This document shows, piece after piece, positions 1 to 23,100 of a stretch of DNA of 64,000 bases; the first letter of the stretch is position 1, and every line of letters begins with the position of its first letter. Under the pieces are notes generated by a model. It was given only the letters and a program-made list of their open reading frames with translations, made no database searches and was not told the DNA's origin. This DNA comes from Eonycteris spelaea (lineage: Eukaryota; Chordata; Mammalia; Chiroptera; Pteropodidae): contig PUFA01000072.1 in the NCBI GenBank assembly GCA_003508835.1, positions 7,042,501-7,106,500 of the forward strand, written 5' to 3'. The position numbers and the translations under genes are program-made.

Positions 1-2709
<2,709 letters not shown>

Positions 2710-4079
2710 TCATAATGATACGACATAAGTATTTGAGTAAGTGCCTGTGAGGTAACGAATTTTTTAAAAATATATGAGAGGCATCAGGCAGTTATGTAGA
2801 TGGCCCGTCGCGGGTCCTGGGATCGAGAGTTGGGAAGCTGCTAATAAGCTGCTCTGGGGGCTTGTCTCGGGGGCTTCCCGAGCTTTTATTTTGCAAGGTG
2901 CGGAAGTTGTTGTGGGGGAGTCTGAACTCGCAGGACTTTTCCTGTGGCCCCCGCCTTAGGTTTGGGGGACTGTCCTGAGCCTAAAGTGGTGTCGATCGGT
3001 GGCAGGCCAGATGGGGGGCTTCCCGCAGCCACAGAACGAGTCCCTTTAGGCGTCCCAACGCCTCCGGCTCCTGGATCAGGGGCTGCAGGTTAGCGGGCTT
3101 CGGTCCCAGGAGCTACCAGGCGGTCCCCGCCCACGCCGCTGGCAGCAGCTAGACAGCTTGCTGAAAAGTAAGGGAGCGGGGAGGAGGGCAGGCGAGGTGA
3201 CCCGGCCAGGGGCGGAAAAGTCCGCTGGACTGCGCAGGAGGTGAGGGCGAAGATGAGCGTGACTTTTGAGATGGGCCCTGTGCCCAAGACGCTGGTGAAG
3301 TCTTAACTCTCCGCTTTCCGGAACACCGAAAGGGAACTGCCCTGCTGATAACCCAGTTATTTGGTTTAGTACTATCGAGTTACTTCTCTGACTGTGTCTT
3401 GCACAGGCTGACGTTAAAATCTAGTTTCATTCTGCCAAACTCGGGAACGGCGATCGTGAAGCATGGAGATCCAGGAGAAACGACCGCAAAATTAGCATCC
3501 TTGCAGAGAAGCCCGGGTAAGAAAGCAGGCATTCACGATAAGACGTTACCATGTGAGGGTACAAAGAGATTTCCAGTAAGATTAAGTGCGAGGGTGAAGT
3601 ACTTAGAGGCAGACAAGTCTAAGAGGTCTCAAAGTTTTTGGCCTAAGGCCCAGGGACTGGCTCCAGTCGTGTGTGTTTTTGTAAATAGTCGATCCTAACT
3701 TGCATTAAATTTTCAAAGAGATGCCTCCAAAGTAAGACTAATTAGAGTCACTTGACGGAAAACAATTTTGTTTTGCCTTCAGGTAGGATAAGGTGGGTTG
3801 TGTGCTTTGATAAATGGTTGGCCAGATTTTATCTATTTACTTTGTAAATGGTTTCAGAGTCTCAGTTTTGACCTATTTAGTGGTTCAAGAAACTTTATAG
3901 AAAGAACAAATGTAAAAAAAATAATTTTTAACTGAGCTTTGTAATGAAATATTTCCCTTTCCTAACTGGAAATAATAAAGAAGTTTAAATGATAGAATGG
4001 TATATTTGTTAATGTTTTCACATAGTGTAAATTTCACAGTGTCAAACAAATCTACCAATAATTCATTGTACTATAAACT

Positions 4080-4115
4080 ATCAGTACATATATATATACA
4101 CACACGTATATATGC
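4080..4115. repeat. (TA)n/(CA)n simple repeat
   Basis: Alternating tatata and cacacac tracts in MTNAP1 intron 1. Low-complexity microsatellite. Confidence 0.7.
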
Positions 4116-4668
4116 ACATTACTAACATGTTAGGTGTTAATAGAGGTTCATTTCTCATATGTAGATAATGGAAGTTCTAACTAGTTCTTCTTGCACCCAG
4201 TAAGTCTTCCATATGTACCACTTTGGAAACCACTACTATAATCAGCCACCTTCAAATCCTGTCCTGAATTTTCATTCTTCACTATTTTTTCCCTGAATGA
4301 TATGTTTAGGGTTTTTCACAATTATTTATATACATATGATAGCGAGTTGGCTTGCTACAACCTTAAATAGTAAACCTTTGATTCTGGCATTTGCATACCT
4401 TTTCTTCCACAGACCATTAATTCATTAGATGCAAGTCTTTTGGTCTTGCTCACCTCTAGTCAGGGATTTTGAAAAGCTTCCTTGATAGTCTTTGTAACAA
4501 TTGATTCCTAGAAGACTTGTTAATGTAAAGTCCCAAGAGTAAGTGGAGCCAGGGATATTTATCTTAAAATCACACTGTCTTCTGTTTTCTACCTCTGTAA
4601 GAAAAAGAATGAATCAAACAAACTTTTAGAAATTATCTTTAACCTGGGTTCTCCCCAATGAATTTTAA

Positions 4669-13317
<8,649 letters not shown>

Positions 13318-13429
13318 CCCAGACGCCGCTGAAGAACGTTCTGGAACCCGAGGAGAGCGTGGCGGAGACGATGGCGGTTCACGCTCCACAACTTCAGGTT
13401 GTGCTGGGGGCAGGAGGCGGGAGCGAAAG

Positions 13430-13435
13430 AATAAA
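13430..13435 (+). terminator. MTNAP1: Polyadenylation signal AATAAA for MTNAP1
   Basis: Canonical AATAAA 113 bases after the stop codon; would give a short 3' UTR. Longer 3' ends cannot be excluded. Confidence 0.5.
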
Positions 13436-14825
13436 TTACTCAATCTAAAGCCGCTATGCAGGAAGCGCGTTTCAGAAATGTGGCGGATCAGGCTCTGTCT
13501 GGGTATTTCTTTGGTTTGCCCTCAAAAGTGACTGAAAGGTACCGAGAAAACATCAGTTTGTTTAATCATGAAGGCGGGTGTCATTCAGGGAGACATGAAG
13601 AAGGCAAGGTTTATCGGTAAAATTTTTAAATAGTGCTTCCCCAGTTCTCAGTAAAAAGCAAGCATCTCGATTTTAAATCTTTTCTCCCTAAAATTCTCCA
13701 AACCTTGGCATTTCACTGTTTACCTAGATAGTGAGCTGCACGTAGACTGATACAGAGAAATATTTGAATTGGCGGAGAATCAGCCTCCGTCAGTCTCTTC
13801 CCCTTGGGAACGGTTAGGCTCCTGTGGGTCCCCAGCCAGATCCTGACAGGTGTGAAAAACAAAGGCAAAAATAAGGGTGGGGACAGCGTTGCTGGTGAGC
13901 CTGTGAAAAATCGCCTGTTTCATATCTTCTGACTACAATACTGAGCACGTGGTTTCAGTTGATTATGTCTTTCTGGAAACGTCTCAGAATCCCACCCCTA
14001 TCCCTTCTTAAGACTTTTCAGTGCAATACTTAAATGCCTTTCACTTTGTTTTTTGGGGTTTTCTGTGACTCTGTCCCATCAAAATATTCAGTGTTTTTCT
14101 AATTATATGACTTCCACTTTGGCCCCGAGAGAGTGACTGGCATACTTAGATAGAAAAACCCTTGAGGAAATGAACTCGTCAGCCCAGGTGGGTAACTCTC
14201 TCGAACCCCAATCCAGCATGGGGGTTGATCGCGTGCCACATGTAGGTATGCCGCTCCCTCAGGGTGTGCATACCTTAGCTTTGCTCATTACGCTCGTGCC
14301 AGAATCCGTGAGCTCAGCCCCTCTCCTAAAAGCAGGCGTGCTCTCCTAAGGCCAGCGTGTATTTATTTACACGTCTTTTTCCTCCCGTCCTCTCAAAATT
14401 TGAATTCTGGCCCTGACTTCTGCTTTATTTGCCTTTTCAATTCCCAGTCCCCTGTCCCTCTCTCCCTCTCTAATTATCCCCAGTGGGAATAATATAATTC
14501 TGCCTCCGATTCCCATGGTTAAGGAAAGGTATACCAGAGCTGTCCATAAGGGAACATGCGTGGTTGAGAGAAAGAACTGCATCTAGCTAGTTTGGCTTAA
14601 TGTTACGAAGAACTTCATTGAAAACTGCAACAAATAGTCTCTTTCCCTTTGAAAGGGCTTCGGGCCCATTCTTTGTAAATGTCTCTTAACAGACACTTAG
14701 GGATGGTGTCTTCCTGACCCTCCCGCTTTGCCCCTACTCTGGATCAGAAACCCTCAGGGTCAGAAGAAGGGTAGATGAGAATGACCTCTCAACGATGTCC
14801 TCTTTCCCAATTCCGCGGTCCCCTA

Positions 14826-15050
14826 GAGCAGGGGTCAACAGTCGCTGGGGGCACACGGGCACTGTCCAGCCCACCGGCCATTTTCGTCAAGTCGAAGTGG
14901 AACGCAGCGCTGCTCATGTGGTTGGGCAGCTGCTGTCACAGTACAGCGACAGTCACGTAGTTACGGCAGAAGCATGTGTGCCCACAAACCGGCGTGACGT
15001 CTGAGGATGTCAGACCCTTTTACAGAAAAAAGCGTGCCAGCCGCTGCCTC
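14826..15050 (-). mobile_element. hAT-Charlie-type MER remnant (diverged, inverted copy)
   Basis: Begins CAGGGGTCAACA and ends in a ttttacagaaaaaa...gcc block. Internally it follows the order of a common mammalian nonautonomous hAT element (a ggcccaccggcca block, a ctgctcatgtggttgggcagctg block, a cccttttacagaaaaa block). It is the inverse orientation of the better-preserved copy near 41.7 kb and is heavily diverged. I do not assign the exact MER number. Confidence 0.6.
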
Positions 15051-15451
15051 GAGGACTGGGCACCGCTGGCCTCGTGTGTGGGAATGAAGACGGGGTCACT
15101 GCTCCAGAACATTTTAGATCAGGAAGCGTTCAAGTAGGACACGCCTTTCTCGACCTAGTGCCTTCGCACGCCGGTGCTGCCCCCAGGCCACCCACAGCAC
15201 TTCAGTGCAGCGGAGGCGCCGAGTGGGAGCTTATAGCCCCCCCTAGATTTCTATCCCCGTAAACTAGTGCCACTTGTCATGATCAGGATGCTCAAACATA
15301 ATGAAAAGGGCTAAGTTACATCACAGCAGGCATTTTACATCCTTGGAAATAATTTCCTGCACAAGAAGGCATCTCACCAAGTTTCAGACCAAGGCGGTAA
15401 CCTGCAACGACAGGAGGGCCTTGGGCCCGGCGTGGTCAGTACCAAGGCTCC

Positions 15452-15509
15452 TCCCTCGCTTAGTAGGACAGAGCAAATCCTCCCTCACTTAGTAGGACAG
15501 AGCAAATCT
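15452..15509. repeat. 29-bp tandem duplication
   Basis: Two adjacent 29-base units (15452-15480 and 15481-15509) share TCCCTC, then gctt/actt, then AGTAGGACAGAGCAAAT. They differ at only about two positions, so the duplication is recent compared with the surrounding repeats. Confidence 0.85.
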
Positions 15510-16979
15510 TAACTGATTTCTTGGACTTAGTTAGATACTGAGCATTGATTCTTAAATGGAGCAGTTGTAAGACCTTTTATCAAGTCTTTTAAGGATTTCT
15601 TCATAATGTTCAAAATCGTTTGAGTTGCTGAGATCAGTTGATAACTAACTTTTTCCCTCGATTTTGCTCTAAACAAACTCGGCACGATCCAGGAATATAC
15701 GTGGTAGCTGTAGTTTGCGGTATTGGTGTAAACTTGCCTTATGCGGATACATTCAGTGTTCAGATATGCAAACATCCCTACAAGATAAGTTCATTTCCAC
15801 GCCGGTTCCTAGCAGTGTATGTGATCTGGCCGATTAAAGGCTTCGTCCAGAAAGACTGGAGAGTCTCTTCACAACTGGCGTTGCGGGTGAGAGAGACTGC
15901 CTCGTGCAGAAGCCAGTGCGCTTCAGACAGGAGGCAGGCGCACCTGCTCGTCCCTTCCCCCAGCCGAGGAGGAAGGAGCTACGCTCTGCACGTGACTCAC
16001 ACCTTAACCGGCCCCTGAATGTGTCTTCAAGCCGCGCGCGGCACGTCCTGCGTGGCGCTGGCTCCCTGGGGGAGCAGCAGTGCTCAGGTATTGCTTCCCA
16101 GGCAGCAGCGGTGACGTCTGGAACGAGTCTCCCGCAGCGTGCACTGTCGCTCTGCCCCGAGTCCACACCAGCAGCCCGTATCCGCCTCCCCATGCATCCA
16201 TCCCGCCGACAGCAATGCCCGGCGTCCTCTCCAGGCTGAGAAGACTCTTGGGGAGGTTCCCTGAGTGGAGGTCAGATGTACTCGCAGGCCTGCCTCCCAC
16301 CCCCACCCACCCCCAGCCCGGGGGGAGGAGGGGCGGGGGGCACACGGTCTTTGCGGGGTGGGTCATCCCAGTCCAGTGCCGCCTACCTCAGTTTAATCCT
16401 GAGTCTTAGTATTGGAAATACCGAGTTTTCTGAAGAGAGTACATTTTTCTGATACATAAAAATATTTCGCTATTAAAGTCATTTTGGTATATATATCAGT
16501 GGGGTGTTTTATGCTTTCTGAGAACCCCTATCTGCTGTCACTCTTATTGGTCCTTTTTTTCCTGATTTATGGATTATCCTAATTACTTTCACTATCTGCT
16601 CCCCACCCCGTTCCTCCTACATATTATCATCACCATTCTTTATAACAAATATTTTTCACATTAAAAGGATTCCTCTATTCCGATTATTCGTCTCTTCGGG
16701 ACCCTCACCTGTGAAACAGACAGGTGTGTCCTGGGGCGGTTTTCTCACTCGTTGGCACCTCCGTGGTCTGGACTATAAAGTGGGGGGATCACACTTACTT
16801 TTCAGAGATTTAGTGAGATTAGACGTCTAGTAGGAACTAAAATAACAGCTCTTTGGAAACCTGTGGCGGCATTTACCACGTTCACATGCTAAACGTGAAC
16901 CAGGCGAGAGACCCCACCACAGTCCACACTGAAATCCAGCCACCGTTGGGCACTCGCTTTGTCGAAGCCAAGTACTGTA

Positions 16980-17105
16980 CAGAACCTTTAACATGCATTC
17001 TCTCATTTTATCCTCACACCCCCACTGTAAGGCAGGTCCTGTTATCACGTCATTTTCCAAAATGAGGAAACAGGCTTGAGGAGGTTAAGTGATTTTCCTA
17101 CATAG
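16980..17105 (+). repeat. MIR-family SINE
   Basis: Signature blocks: gcattctctcattttatcctcaca, caaaatgaggaaacaggcttgag and aggttaagtgattt in MIR order. Confidence 0.7.
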
Positions 17106-18351
17106 CTCTGTGGTATTCGTCACATAGCGGCCCTGGGTGGAGCTGGCATTCAGACCTGTCTCCTGGGCCAGCATTCTTTGAGGCTGCCTGACTCCTTACC
17201 CTCCGGCTCCAGGCAGGCCAGGCAGCTGTCTCCATCTGCCAAAGGTCAGGTGGCTTGTCCTACCCTACGCCTTACATTGCTGCTCTTTCCTCCATTTCTC
17301 CAAAAGGCACCGCTTAGCGCCCCCCGCTGCTCTCCCAGTGAGTTAGGTGGCACTGGTGTTGACGTCTACAACGGCATAGATAGTGAAGCAGTGCACGTGC
17401 CACGTCGCATCCCTGCCTCCCCAGGGGAAGTCTTGTTTGCACTGTCTAGCTCCCTATAATTCCCCACAGAAGGCCTGCACAGAATATAGCCTTAAATTTT
17501 AAGTAAGCCACGCAGAGAAGCAGCTGTCATGCTGAACACCACCATTCCATTTAATTGCCAGTCTGTAGCAGCACTCGAGGCCATATGCAGGGGAAGTGCC
17601 TGCCCCGTGCAGCCCAGACCTCCGAGGCAGCCCAGGAGCCAAGCAGCGTGTAGTGACTTCGTCCTGTGTCCTCCGGCTTTTGGTTGTACACACGTTTTGC
17701 TCCCCCTGTTTTATGCGTCACCCATCCGGCCATAGTCAGTCTGCTCCCAATCAGGTATTCTTAGAAGCTTATTACAGGATGAGAGGAAATACACCCAAAG
17801 ACAGCCGGTGCTTTGCATCTTGTATCCTGTCTAGGCCAACAGCGAGCTCACGGGACGTTGAGAACAGAGAAGCCCACACTGGCATGTCCTCCAGTCCCCA
17901 GACAGACCTGGGGTTATGTTTCAATAACTCTTACCAGCTCAGTCTGACTGCACTTACTGGCACAATGGCCCATTTTTCGACACTGAAAGAGAAAAAGTGA
18001 ATGAATGGCGTGACTGTGAATTCAGATCCCCCAAAAAACCTTAAGTTGTCCAGGGAACCAGAGGAGGGAGTTAGCTGGCTTTCTGAGGAATCCGGTGGAT
18101 TCTGCTCATGAGTGTGGCCCCATTTCAGGCCCGAAAGACCGCGAGATTCAAGCGGGGCAGCACGACCCCCGAGAACAGGGCTCTGGGTGTCCAGAGGCCA
18201 ACAAATGCACGAGGAAGGCAAGGGTCTGCGCCCCTCCCTCATCCACATCGTGCGCCCCGGCAGAACAGAGAAGTCCAAGCTCAGGACAGTCAGGAGGCTA
18301 TCTCATTGAAGGTGTGATAAAAACATGCCCTTCTTGGTAAACCAGAGAGCC

Positions 18352-18378
18352 AACAACAACAACAACAAAACACAAAAA
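18352..18378. repeat. (CAA)n simple repeat
   Basis: Run of about six CAA units followed by an A-rich tail. Confidence 0.75.
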
Positions 18379-19229
18379 ACCCAAGGTGCTACATTTCCTT
18401 CCTTACCAACCCCTGCCCCCCAAGTCTTAAGGACGTCCTATGTCAATAACTCCGGAGAATCAGCAGGCAGCAAAATAAGAAATGAAAGGCATTGAACCCA
18501 CTCGCCTGTTACAGATCAGCAGTCCCGCCAGGCGGGACGTGCACATGAGATGAGGTGGCCGTGACTGTCCAGTCGTGCCATTCGGTTCACCACTGTTGCC
18601 TCCCTCTCTACGGTTTTCTTACCAGTGGTACGAGAGGAGTCGCGTGTCCTGCAGGGTCAGCCCCACGCTCCGGCCCTCAGCACATCAACGGCCCGGCCCC
18701 TTCCGCTCTTACCCTGTGGCACGGGCCCCGCTGCTGCTCCCTGAGCCCCTGGCGGTGCGAGGCCAGCTGCTCCCGGGGCCGGGGCCTCATCGGGGCGGGG
18801 AGACGCAGGCGCTCCATCAGGGGAGGGGGCTCGCGAGGTCCGCAGGCAGAAGCAGGAGGCGCTGAGCCCAGCGGCCAGTCCAGGAGCTGCAGAGGAAGTC
18901 GGAAGGCGTAAGGGAGCAGCTACTGCAGACCCCTCTGTGCAGGCCCGCGACTATCCACTGAGGGCGGGGGCTCTGGCCGGGCAGAACCCGGGCTTCCAAA
19001 CGCCTTTATTTACAGTGTTATTGACCTTTCGGTGGACGTTAGACACAAGCTTGTGAATTCCCCCACTGAAGAGTGACGGCTTCCCACCTTCTCTGGGAGA
19101 TCCCACTCAGAACCAGCAGGGGTCGCCCTCCTCCCGTGTCACCGCCAGCCAGGCCCGGTGCCAGGCCCTCCAGCTAGTTGACTGGGGACACAGGACAGCT
19201 AATTAACAAGAGCTTGGTAGCAATCATTC

Positions 19230-19302
19230 TTAAGTCCCAGACTGTACAAAAACAATCAAGGGGCCGGATTTGGCCGCCGGCCATAGTTTGCTGACCCTGA
19301 TG
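19230..19302 (+). mobile_element. hAT-Charlie-type MER remnant, 3' terminal piece
   Basis: Contains gtacaaaaacaa, then ggggccggatttggcc and ccatagtttgctgaccctg, the 3' end of the same transposon family as the copies at 14.8 and 41.7 kb, in forward orientation. Confidence 0.65.
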
Positions 19303-20043
19303 GAGGTTGTCACCAGTGCTTCCTATCAGTAGAAAAGGGACAGGGCACCGCCAGGACAGCCCTGATTCCAAATAACAGCTTTGGGCCACGCGTCCCAAGC
19401 CAGGCCCCACGTTCTTTAACAAAGCCACACACGTGTGATCCAGCTACGGGGACGTCCTACCTGAAGCAGAGAGTATAGAGGTAGGAGGAGGTGTGAGAGG
19501 AACAACCACACGTATGTGCCACACACTCGGAGCCGATCACAGGAGAGTGAGGGCAGCTGGGGACGGTGCAGTGCCAGGGCCTCAGAGTTCCCCAGGAAAC
19601 ACGTGCAGTAAAGGGCGTGAGACACATCGGCCCCTTCCGCCCGCCTGCACTCACCTTTATGTAACTTGGGCTGAGTAGAACATGCATCTTGGGACTGAGA
19701 AAGAAGAGAGAGACGGTTATAGCCTGGCTCCCTAAGCCCCCTGTCTCCAGCCCTTGACTGTGCCCTGCACCAGTCTGCTGCAGACCTCCTGTCTGAGACC
19801 CCCAGGCCGGAGCCCCAAGCCCAGCCAGGGAGCGAGGGGGAATTGCAGAGGACAGGTGTCACCCATTTCTGCTTATTCCCAGAAGAGTTTGTGAAGAGCC
19901 AGACACCCATCCCCAGCGTGAGCACACACATGTACCTGCTCGCCAGACCCTGTGCGTGCCCTACCTCCGGCCAGCGAAGGTGTGGAAGGATCTAGACCCA
20001 GAAGCCGGAGAGTGCGCCCAGCACTCGGTGGGATCATACTTAC

Positions 20044-20137
20044 TGCGCAGAGTGGCAGTTGGGTCCCTTGGGGCAGAAGCCAGCTAAGTAGTTAATACAC
20101 ATTATCCTGGGGACATGACGGTATTTGCACAGAGGAC
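20044..20137 (-). CDS. CPSF4L: CPSF4L exon 5
   Basis: After acceptor cccggcag the frame reads (G)[16 protein letters not shown] and continues [14 protein letters not shown] plus CA, then donor GTAAGT at 20042-20043. Carries the end of finger 4 and the degenerate finger 5. If the donor is not used, the next codon in frame is TAA and the protein would end at Gln166. Confidence 0.9.
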
Positions 20138-23100
20138 CTGCCGGGCAAAGAGAAACCGGGCAGAAGGATCTGCTTTAGCAAAGCGGGGGACAGGCAGGGC
20201 AGAGCTCCCTGGGAAGGGTGTGGGTGGTCGCAGGCTCGCCACCCAATGGGGCTGTGTAAATCTTCCTGTCCTTTCCATACCGCCCCGAAGTGCCTACTTC
20301 CCAGCCACGTGACCGGGATGGAACGGGAACCTCGGAACGTGTCGGGGTGGAGTGTCCCTAACACACTGAGTCTTGGAGGACGTACATAGATGGTGACCAT
20401 AATTTGCCACCTTTTGGTTAGCCATAGCTGAGGAAGGGCTAACCCCGCCTCTTACTGATCTTTCTTCAGCCTCCCGCTCCTGTAATCCCCCCCAAACCAA
20501 CACTGCCAAGAACTCAATAAGAACAAGCCTGAAGACACAAGAAAAGAGAGGAGGACATGATGTTAAAATCACAGGGACTCTGGCGGGGGCCCTGCCTCCC
20601 CCCCCCCAAGTTTGACAGACTGTAATGGGGTAGGTGACACTCAGGACACCCCCAAACAGATAAAATAGAGATGAAAACCCATGTGGACTGTGTGTCCCCT
20701 GTGGGCCAGACCCTGTGCCACGGGGTCCCCCTGGAGTCCTACATCAGGTGACCCACCAACCCCGAGAGGAGGCATTTTCCCTTCTCACGAGTGAAGAAAC
20801 AAGCAGTTCAGTCATTTGTGCAAGGTCACACAGCCAACAGATCCCGGAGCCACTGGGATTTGACCCCAAGTAAGCGTGCTCCGAGAAGGCCACCACAGGC
20901 CACACCAGGCTGCATGCCATAGTGTCACAGAGCGTTTATCCCCTGGAGAGAGCCCGAGAAAACTATGGAAAGACCTTCTGTTGGGATTTCAACCTGGAGG
21001 CAGACCTGCCCCCACAGGGCCTCAGCAACATGCAGCTTCCCCTGCGGAGAGCCCCCCATGCTGGTCCCCCACATCCCCGAGGGCTCCCTTTGTCAGGGCC
21101 TCACCATCCTTGCAGAAGCCTTGCTCATACCAAGGGCAGTCCTGGGTCTTGAAAGCCGGCTTCACGTGGAGAAAGGAACAGTCCCTGTTGCTGCAGTCAC
21201 CTGAAAAATCCCAGGGCCTCTGAATAGGAGCTCAAGTTCATGGTCACGCCCCCACCCCCACACTGGACTGACCTTGCCCCTCAAATATCAGCTTCTTGCC
21301 TGCCTTCTGGTCGCCAGCAGCTTTGAAGACAATGGGGGTATTTCTAATTCTTCCTGCCATCTAAGAAGGGTGGACCCCAATAACGTCCACTAAGCGGGGC
21401 TCGGGTATGAAAACACACATCTGGGAGAGGCGGGTCCCCAGGGGGGACCAGAACTGAGGGCGTTTAGATGCTTTCAGGAAGGCAGGCATGACAAGAAACA
21501 GGAAAAGGTGGACCCAGAGCCGGCTGCTAAATGTCCGAGACATGACACACTGAATGGAGAGGTTCCCCGGCGCTGTGACAAGCCCTCGCTTCCTCTCGGC
21601 AGTGACCCCGACGCTGCTCCCAGCGTCTAGGGGTGCAGGTCTTTTTGGTGGGATTGCCAAGAAGAGCAGAGCCCAGCTTCAGAGCTGGCACAGGGTGAAA
21701 TCGGACATGGCGCAGAGGACACCTGGAGGTTGGCTCAGCTCAAGCAGTGACCCGTCCACGGGTCAGACCAAGACCCGCATCTCCTGGAAGGAGCCAGCCC
21801 TGTGTGCACAGACTCCTGGAGAGGTGTGTCGAGAACCCGAAAGCCTAAGACTCGGCGCCTTTCAGAGCCAAAAGGAGCAACTCCATTGTGTCTACGCCAT
21901 TGCTTTCCAAACTGCTTCCAGAGCCGTGTTTTATGCCCTGGGCTTCTGCGAAGAAGCGCTCACCATACGAAGAGCGCCCCTGATTCCTGAGAGTTCTAAG
22001 CACCGTTCTGCCAGCCCCCTCATTTCACAAACGAGGACACCAGTGCTCGGAGAGGGCCGGCGTCCCGTCTACTCCACCGGCTCCCTCACGTTGGGGAGGG
22101 CTTACTCCAGCTCACTGCCAGTGTGCAGCTGACTCTGGGCTGGAGCCTGCTCAGCCGCTAGGATGCTGAACATTGACAGACGGAGACGATGGAAAGTCAT
22201 CGATGGTCTACGGCCAACCCACCCTGAACGAGCCCGATCCCGTCTGATCTCGAAAGCTAAGCAGGGTCAGCCCTGGTTAGGACTTGGATGGGAGACCACC
22301 TAGGAAGACCAGGTGCTGTAGGCATAAGAAATAAAAAATAAGGGATTGTAAACTGACAAGGTCCTTGTAATCTGTGAGGAAAGGAAAGGAAAGGTCATCT
22401 ACACACTGGTGTTGCCTTTCTAACCTGGACGCCGACCCTGCATTCCTCTCACGGCCGGCAGGTGGCGCCCGCACCTCGCCCTCCAGAGCTGCCCTCACAC
22501 ACCTTTCTGATGCCCCTTTTTGCTGTGCACAGCCAGGAGCAGGTCCAAGGATCATGGACCTCCTCGCCCTACAATGGGAGATATTTGAGGGCAGAAGGGA
22601 ACCTGGCCCCTTTCCTGTGTGCCCAGCACTGTACCCGACCCCCAAAAGAAAACCAAGCCAGGTTTACTGAAGGAGTAAATAAGTGAACGGCCATGACTCA
22701 GGGGAGCCGGGCCCCAGATCAACTTTGTCTTTTCCTTAAAGGGAACACCTGCGGGCAGCCCTCACAAACGGTCACAGCTCCAAGAAGCAGGCACAAACGA
22801 ATTTTGGCCTGGGAGGTGCCCTTGCTGACCTGAGGGGTTGGGGCGGGTGCTTTGCCTTATTCCCACATACCAAGGACCCTCCCACACACCACACACACAC
22901 TCACACACATTAGCACTACCCCAGTGCTGGCTCAGTCTCAAGGCCAAGCCACCCCAATCAGAGGTGTCCCCGGACACTGTCCCAGCTCGCTCCCTTCCAG
23001 GTCACCCTTGTTGGAACACAGCTTGAAAACCACCGGACTACATCATCCCGAAGTCCCCTGCCAGCTCCGAAAAGCACTGGACTATAGAATTTTGTTGCGA

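Larger units (their letters stand above)
13440..20043. other. Spacer between MTNAP1 3' end and CPSF4L exon 5
   Basis: Holds two remnants of one hAT-type transposon family, a MIR near 17.0 kb, a 29-base tandem duplication and GC-rich stretches near 16.0-16.4 and 18.6-19.0 kb. The unlocated last exon of CPSF4L should lie here. No other coding region is supported. Confidence 0.6.

Noticed and set aside
3399..3698. ORF of 99 codons between MTNAP1 exon 1 and exon 2
   Set aside because: No recognisable similarity and no splice support; treated as intron.
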